From SIG459 sp045538735 (GTDB taxonomy: Bacteria; Bacillota; Clostridia; Oscillospirales; Oscillospiraceae), in assembly GCA_045538735.1 (NCBI GenBank), contig JAZSRY010000035.1, positions 1 through 64,000 of the forward strand: 64,000 bases of DNA, written 5' to 3'. Position numbers and translations under genes: made by a program. Below, in pieces: positions 59,463 to 64,000 of the stretch (position 1 is its first letter; every line of letters starts with the position of its first letter). The notes beneath the pieces were generated by a model, which saw only the letters and a program-made list of their open reading frames with translations, did not search any database and was not told the DNA's origin.

Positions 59463-59732
59463 TTAATTGTCCTGCATATCATCCCGTGTGAAATGATCTG
59501 CAATTACATCAATGTAAATAGGGGTTGTGTTTTCCTCTGTGTGCTTTGCAATAATCGCCCTGTTTGCTTTGTTCAGCAGTTCTACCGCCGGAATTATCAT
59601 TGTTTCCCATATATCCCGGTCAATCTCACTACCACAGAGCGGACAATATCTCACCTCTGTGTCATCGGGTACATATTTGTGTACTTCCTTGACCATGCCA
59701 CAATCCCCGCAATGAATACGCATATATGCCAT
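59463..59732 (-). CDS. Phage zinc-ribbon protein
   Basis: The 89-residue product has CGDCGMVKEV and CPLCGSEI (two CxxC), then a helical part. GAGGTG precedes the ATG. Such small ribbons next to terminases may regulate late transcription or bind DNA; the function is not known. Confidence 0.7.
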   Translation of the reverse strand: MAYMRIHCGDCGMVKEVHKYVPDDTEVRYCPLCGSEIDRDIWETMIIPAVELLNKANRAIIAKHTEENTTPIYIDVIADHFTRDDMQDN

Positions 59733-59750
59733 TGTTTACACCTCACTTTC

Positions 59751-61103
59751 TTAGGCAGATACGCCCCTTGTATTGATCAGCCTATCAAGGGCATAGCGGC
59801 AAGAATCGATCAGATGATTGCATTCGTCCGGCACATCCGCAAGAAATTCGCCGTCTTTTGTGGTCAAGTATTCGTATTCGGTAAATTCTTTCCATGCGTG
59901 CGGGGTTCGTTTGGGGTCAATAACAATCTTTCGATTTTGTAGCCATCTGATACCATATATCACGCTGCCGGGGTATTTCTTGCAAGGGTAAATCTTTAGT
60001 CCCGCTCCCCGCAAGTCTGCTATGCTTTTCGGTTCGGCGGCATCTGCAAAGATTGTTTGTTGCTCAGCATAAGGGCTATACATTACCCCGCCTGGACTGA
60101 GCTTCCCGCTCAAGTGATAGCCTTTTTCTTTGATCAATTCGGCAATTCGGGCATTGCTGCAATTCTTTTGGTACAATTCATCAAGCAAATAGATTGTATC
60201 TGTTTTGCGGTCATAGCTCAGCCGGACAAATGCAAAGGGGTCAACGGAAAAGCCCCAGTCAAGCCCGCAATAGACATACTGCATCCGCTCTATTTCTTCA
60301 TCTGTGATAGTTCGTGTTACCACATTCGGGAAAACTTCGCCGCCGCTGCCTGTAGCTTCGCCTAAATACTCATGCCTATATGCTTGCTCATTGATCTGCT
60401 GTAGCCGCTCCGCTTCAAGCAAGAATGCTTCGCCCAGCCATTCCGGGGGAATCATCCTATAATCAGTACGGAAAACCTTTGTCCGATCATCGGGAATGAG
60501 TATGTACTTGTTTGCCCAGTTGTTTGTAGATAGTGGCGGGTTAAACGATGTAAACACACGAAAATCACCGTTGCCACGCATAACGGACTGTAGCACGCTG
60601 CGGACGGTATTCTGTCCGGGAATTTCGGAAAGTTCTTCAAACCAAATGTATTTGAAATAACCTTGCCGGGGCTTGATAGATTTCAATTTTGACGCACAAT
60701 CCAAACCACGGAAAAATATCTGTTGCCCGGTGGGAAGATAGGTAAACGCCATCGGTGACACACTACCCCGCCACAGAGCGGAAACGCCCAATTCCTCAAT
60801 AGCCCATGCAATTTGAGAATAGACGGATTCCCTCATTGTACCCGCCACACGCCGGAATACAATTCCGTTTGCTTTTGGGTCATTCATAACGCCGTTGACC
60901 ATTTCCAAACTGACAAAGGAGCTTTTACAACTACCACGCCCGCCGGGTAAATGAAAAGTTGTATATGCGCCTGTCATTACCTCATTATGGAGCGGGTGAT
61001 AGCATGGAGCAATCAAGTCAAGTATGTCTATTCTGTCCGCTTTTTGGGCTTCCTTGACCGCCACAGCCGTCTTTACACGGGCTTTCAATCGGTCATAGTA
61101 CAA
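59751..61103 (-). CDS. Terminase large subunit, PBSX/T4-like fold
   Basis: Packaging motor and nuclease. The 450-residue protein has the ATPase Walker A LPGGRGSCKSSF (about 52-63) and Walker B YIWFEELSEIP, an arginine-rich region, and the RNase H-like nuclease: GLDWGFSVDP (first Asp), IFADAAEPKS (second), and NHLIDSCRYALD (third). All catalytic acids are present, so it looks active. The small subunit gene lies two bases upstream. No portal or capsid gene follows. Confidence 0.93.
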   Translation of the reverse strand: MYYDRLKARVKTAVAVKEAQKADRIDILDLIAPCYHPLHNEVMTGAYTTFHLPGGRGSCKSSFVSLEMVNGVMNDPKANGIVFRRVAGTMRESVYSQIAWAIEELGVSALWRGSVSPMAFTYLPTGQQIFFRGLDCASKLKSIKPRQGYFKYIWFEELSEIPGQNTVRSVLQSVMRGNGDFRVFTSFNPPLSTNNWANKYILIPDDRTKVFRTDYRMIPPEWLGEAFLLEAERLQQINEQAYRHEYLGEATGSGGEVFPNVVTRTITDEEIERMQYVYCGLDWGFSVDPFAFVRLSYDRKTDTIYLLDELYQKNCSNARIAELIKEKGYHLSGKLSPGGVMYSPYAEQQTIFADAAEPKSIADLRGAGLKIYPCKKYPGSVIYGIRWLQNRKIVIDPKRTPHAWKEFTEYEYLTTKDGEFLADVPDECNHLIDSCRYALDRLINTRGVSA

Positions 61104-61105
61104 AC

Positions 61106-61447
61106 TTACTCCACCCCCTCTAAGTCCCTTAGAATGTCGTTAAACTCAGTCAGACGCAAGCCATATTCAAGTAGGCTACGGGCTGCCGCAATGCGGCTTC
61201 CTGCGCTTTCCTTTTCATCCTCTACGATCTCACGCAAGGCAGACAATGCCGGGGATAGTGACTTTTGCGCTTGCCGTGTTGCGTCCGTTACAAGCTGAGA
61301 AAAAGCCGCCTTGTATTCCTTTTGAAATTCGGGGTCAGAAAGATACCGTCTGAGGGTACTTTCATCAATGCCCGCTTCTTTTGCCGCTGCTGCCTTTGTG
61401 GGCTGCGTCAAGAGGGCTTGCAAGGCTTTAATTTGTTTAGGGTTCAT
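61106..61447 (-). CDS. Terminase small subunit
   Basis: The 113-residue protein starts with a helix-turn-helix KQIKALQALLTQPTKAAAAKEAGIDESTLRRYLSDPEF (positions about 4-41, phBC6A51-like) and ends with a helical oligomerisation part (RIAAARSLLEYGLRL). It recognises the packaging site. It is coupled to the large subunit gene. Confidence 0.85.
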   Translation of the reverse strand: MNPKQIKALQALLTQPTKAAAAKEAGIDESTLRRYLSDPEFQKEYKAAFSQLVTDATRQAQKSLSPALSALREIVEDEKESAGSRIAAARSLLEYGLRLTEFNDILRDLEGVE

Positions 61448-61493
61448 TTATTCACCACCTCATAAAATCCGGGTTCTAACCGTGCATAATCGG

Positions 61494-61829
61494 TTAAAAT
61501 CGCTTATTTGACAGCTTGATATAGACTGTATCGCCGCTGTCTTTGAATGTAACAATAAGAACATCATGCACTACTTGAATGTGCATTGTGTCCGTGTCTG
61601 CTATGGTCTTAGCTGTTGCCTTGTCTTGTGTTGCCGTTTCCGATCTCTTTACCCGGACGGTTTTCAATGTGTATGTATTGCCGCCCTCAAGGTCTGAAAT
61701 GGTTGTCACAGCCCCCGCCCGCTCCACTCTGAGCAAGTCGGAATCATACAGGACTATGCTTTCCTTTGTGCATCCAGTCAATGCCACAATGAGGATAGCC
61801 GCCACAATAAAGCTGATCAATCGTTTCAA
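61494..61829 (-). CDS. Phage-encoded small lipoprotein
   Basis: The 111-residue product has a lipoprotein signal (about 1-20, lipobox LTGC) and a mature part of about 92 residues that is beta-rich with charged strands (TTISDLEGGNTYTLK, TMHIQVVHDVLIVTFK). It lies between the DNA-replication and packaging genes and overlaps the next gene by four bases (ATGA). Small prophage lipoproteins often block superinfection from the cell surface; that role is inferred from type and position only. Confidence 0.75.
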   Translation of the reverse strand: MKRLISFIVAAILIVALTGCTKESIVLYDSDLLRVERAGAVTTISDLEGGNTYTLKTVRVKRSETATQDKATAKTIADTDTMHIQVVHDVLIVTFKDSGDTVYIKLSNKRF

Positions 61830-62044
61830 TGTCTTTTTCCCTCATTCCTCATATCAAATGCTTGCATAGCATCCCATGCCATGTCTGCATCTTCTTCGGT
61901 CATGGGTGCGCCGTTCAAATATCGCAGCACTAACGCAGCAGTACAAAGACTGTCAAAATGTGCCACAGTCCCGCCGCCCTCATTTTCGATAAAATAGCGG
62001 GGCTTGCGTCCGTGTGCGCCTGTGTTTACCTGTTTAATAGTCAT
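61826..62044 (-). CDS. Phage small protein
   Basis: The 72-residue product starts at ATG 62044 (MTIKQVNTGAHG) with AAAGGAG upstream; the longer open frame is not used. It has a two-stranded beta hairpin (PRYFIENEGGGTVAHF) and a helix (CTAALVLRYLNG, ADMAWDAMQAFDM). I do not recognise a function. It precedes the lipoprotein gene and overlaps it. Confidence 0.65.
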   Translation of the reverse strand: MTIKQVNTGAHGRKPRYFIENEGGGTVAHFDSLCTAALVLRYLNGAPMTEEDADMAWDAMQAFDMRNEGKRH

Positions 62045-62155
62045 AATTTTTACTCCTTTCGTGTATCTGTGCATTTTGTGCAATCTATATGTAAAGTCCC
62101 TTGTAATTTCAAATAGAAAAGACTTCCCATATAAAATGCACATTTTGCACATTGG
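62045..62155 (-). promoter_or_regulatory. Inverted TGCACA repeats upstream of the small phage gene
   Basis: Two copies of a paired half-site, at 62068-62083 (TGTGCATTTTGTGCAA) and 62136-62152 (ATGCACATTTTGCACAT), are inverted relative to each other and 52 bases apart. The spacer holds no gene. This is the layout of an operator bound by a dimeric or looping repressor. Confidence 0.5.
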
Positions 62156-64000
62156 TCATAATACATAGCCTTTTACTACATTTCGGACGGTCTTTCCGCT
62201 GACCGTTCCACTTGCCGCAAAAATACCTTTGCTTTTCAGTTCATCAAAGAAATTACCCTTGTTTTCAGTTCCGAAACCGTTGTCCTCACACCATGCAGAA
62301 TATCGCTGATATACCGCTCCCGCTCCGCAATTCTCACCCTCAACCTTAGTCAAGCAATCAGCTATAAAATTGCCGATCTTGTCAGAGCTTTCTCTATATT
62401 CGGCGGTGGCGGCTCGTACAGCTTCCGGCGGGTCTGCTCCGATCTCCCTGTACCACTTCAAACCCTCAAGACACCAGTTGAAAATACCGCTGATATTCTC
62501 CGGCTTTTTGAGCGTGTCCTTTAAGTCCCTGTCCTGCTCCTGCGGGGAGAAATGACGGTCAAAGGTAATAACATTGATACGCCCGGAAGAAAACAAGCTA
62601 TCATCTTGAATGAGCGGTAAAAAGTTGGTATTTATGAATAGCTTGAAATGGGGTACAAATTCGTATTCCCGCTCGAATAGGTGGCGGGCTGTGATACTGT
62701 CCCGTCCTAACAAGGTCTTGAGCAATGCCACATCGAAAAGCATCCGTTTAGGGGGTTCGCTTGCGTTAAGGAATCGGCATCCATCAAGGCGGGCAATATC
62801 GCCGCTTGCTTGCCGTGTATCCTTGTTCTGTTTCTGTGCCAGGGTCTGCGGCTGCATTGCCAAAGCATACCCGCCACTATTGCCCATCATATATGCGATA
62901 GTTTCAATGAGGGTACTCTTGCCGTTGCGGGTAGTCCCGCCGTACAGAATCCAGCAAGTTTCAAGGTTCGTTTCTGCGGTCAGCGCATAGCCTAAAATGG
63001 ATTGCAGATAGTCAATCTTTGCTGTATCGCCTTGCATAATGTCAGATATGAATTGCTCAAAACGGGTGGAGCGGGCTTCCGGGTCATATACCACATTGGA
63101 AACCTTGGAAAGCAAGTCCTGCGGTCTATGGGGTCTAAATTCGCCCGTCCTCAGATTATAAGTACCGTTTTGACAGTTGAATAAATCAAGGTTTTTATCA
63201 AGGTCATTTTGCGTTATGAAATACTTGTCCCGTGCATCCTTGATCATTGTTTCCCTGTAGCGTAACTGTCCATAGTTAGATACTTTCTTGAGATAGTCCG
63301 CTTTCTGCCGCTCGTCCTCGATTGTGGTACAGTAAACAAGCAAGGCATTGGCAAGCTCTTTTGCACGCTGAGAAACTTGCATTGCTCCCGTGTCCGCTTT
63401 CCATATCACACCGTCATATACATACCATTCTTTAGCGGTGACATTGTATCGGCAATAGTCCCGGTACATATCTGCAAAGAGTTCGCCCATGCCTTTATCG
63501 TCCCATGTGTAGGCTGTAATAGGCTGCATCTGTGCAAGCCGTTCCTGTAGGTCATTGGTGGCGGGGCGTGTGTCATATCGGATATACCGCCGCTGATACG
63601 CTTCATTATCTTCCTGTGCCGTGGTTCTCGGCATGACTGTAGGGCTGTTTGCGGTGATCTGTAAATAATCGTCCCGCTCCATTTTGCGCCTGTGTTGCTC
63701 GTCCTTACCCATTGCAAAGGGTGATTGCTTGAATAGGTCAATAGCCCTTGATACATCAGCATTGCACCAGTACAAAAGCCGGGACATTAAAGCAGCGTCC
63801 TTTTCGCTTTCGTTCTCCATCGGAAATTTACCGTTCCAATAGTCAGACAAGCAAGGGTCTTTCTTCATGCCCATATCAAGCCAATAATCGCCGGTCATTG
63901 TAGCCCTATGGGTGGCGGGCTTGCGTTGGGGTTTTGTTTTGGGCTTCTGTGTTGCCCGCTCCATGTACTTTTCACACACAGAGCGCAGCGGGCTTTCCCC
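62156..64000 (-). CDS. Phage primase-helicase (P4/D5 type), 5' partial
   Basis: The frame is open to the right window edge, so the gene continues outside. At least 614 residues are seen: a segment like the helical domain after an archaeo-eukaryotic primase core (ALMSRLLYWCNADVSRAIDLFKQSPFAMG), then D5_N-like, and a superfamily 3 helicase with Walker A GGTTRNGKSTLIETIAYMMG, the B' region GDIARLDGCRFLNASEPP, sensor NTNFLPLI and a C-terminal winged helix. An in-frame GTG at 63979 could be a start but is more likely internal. It replicates the element. Confidence 0.92.
   Translation of the reverse strand, partial: GESPLRSVCEKYMERATQKPKTKPQRKPATHRATMTGDYWLDMGMKKDPCLSDYWNGKFPMENESEKDAALMSRLLYWCNADVSRAIDLFKQSPFAMGKDEQHRRKMERDDYLQITANSPTVMPRTTAQEDNEAYQRRYIRYDTRPATNDLQERLAQMQPITAYTWDDKGMGELFADMYRDYCRYNVTAKEWYVYDGVIWKADTGAMQVSQRAKELANALLVYCTTIEDERQKADYLKKVSNYGQLRYRETMIKDARDKYFITQNDLDKNLDLFNCQNGTYNLRTGEFRPHRPQDLLSKVSNVVYDPEARSTRFEQFISDIMQGDTAKIDYLQSILGYALTAETNLETCWILYGGTTRNGKSTLIETIAYMMGNSGGYALAMQPQTLAQKQNKDTRQASGDIARLDGCRFLNASEPPKRMLFDVALLKTLLGRDSITARHLFEREYEFVPHFKLFINTNFLPLIQDDSLFSSGRINVITFDRHFSPQEQDRDLKDTLKKPENISGIFNWCLEGLKWYREIGADPPEAVRAATAEYRESSDKIGNFIADCLTKVEGENCGAGAVYQRYSAWCEDNGFGTENKGNFFDELKSKGIFAASGTVSGKTVRNVVKGYVL

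Larger units (their letters stand above)
58317..64000 (-). mobile_element. ssrA-linked prophage or satellite (partial)
   Basis: Eight minus-strand genes of phage type run from the right window edge to the 3' end of ssrA: primase-helicase, a small ORF, a lipoprotein, small and large terminase, and three small proteins. No integrase, portal, capsid or lysis gene is in the visible part. tmRNA 3' ends are common integration sites; the other attachment copy lies outside the window. Confidence 0.85.

Overview
The window is a chromosomal segment of an anaerobic, endospore-forming member of the Clostridia; a relative of Oscillospirales/Ruminococcaceae is my best guess. Evidence: the spore genes spoIID-like, spoIVA, cwlD, sigH and an uninterrupted sigK, and a RuvC-type resolvase (Bacilli use RecU). 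Also clostridial are the pairs yajC + TIGR04086 and DUF421 + DUF4363, a T-box ahead of alaS, dense operons and strong GGAGG ribosome binding sites. No rRNA or tRNA gene was seen.

Layout. 1-15489 (plus strand): the C-terminal part of a Pro-Thr-linked SpoIID/LytB protein, queA-tgt (queuosine), yajC and a membrane protein, xerD, ruvCAB, sigH, two small Zn/Cys proteins, trmK-nif3, spoIVA, cwlD, radA and a DUF6873-like gene. 15.5-18.9 kb: a GC-rich 3.3-kb insertion with a compact tyrosine recombinase, two small ORFs and a two-tyrosine HUH replication initiator on the minus strand, followed by about 0.9 kb of very GC-rich non-coding DNA. 19.0-57.9 kb: host genes in several operons: asnA; the glmM pair; nrdR; comEC-holA-rnmV; T-box-alaS-hit; mltG-U32-sfsA; sir2-tagA-tmk; a two-component system next to two VanY-type carboxypeptidases; sigK; a parvulin-cysK pair; an aldo/keto reductase; murA-yycJ-rlmH-DUF2007-pgcA; and smpB-ppi-SDR ending at the tmRNA gene ssrA (57970-58316). 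58.3-64.0 kb: a prophage or satellite on the minus strand (primase-helicase, lipoprotein, small and large terminase, small ORFs) that abuts the 3' end of ssrA and runs off the window.

The most interesting part is the 3.3-kb element. Its Rep carries an HUH motif plus a YxxxY motif like phiX174 gene A protein. About 20 bases upstream of rep, on the same strand, a small hairpin presents ACTTGATAT, the core of the phiX174 nick site. With a 180-residue integrase, GC-rich iteron-like repeats, a long A/G-T/C hairpin and a candidate 16-bp flanking repeat, this looks like a minimal integrating rolling-circle replicon without capsid or mobilisation genes. Second is the ssrA-linked prophage, whose terminase genes are followed by no portal or capsid gene before the attachment site, which suggests a satellite or a deleted phage. 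Smaller points: terminators whose 3' arm or T tract supplies or abuts the next gene's ribosome binding site, a sigH promoter that leaves almost no leader, a missed 42-residue Gly/Cys spore-type peptide, and a 180-bp higher-order duplication inside the Pro-Thr minisatellite.
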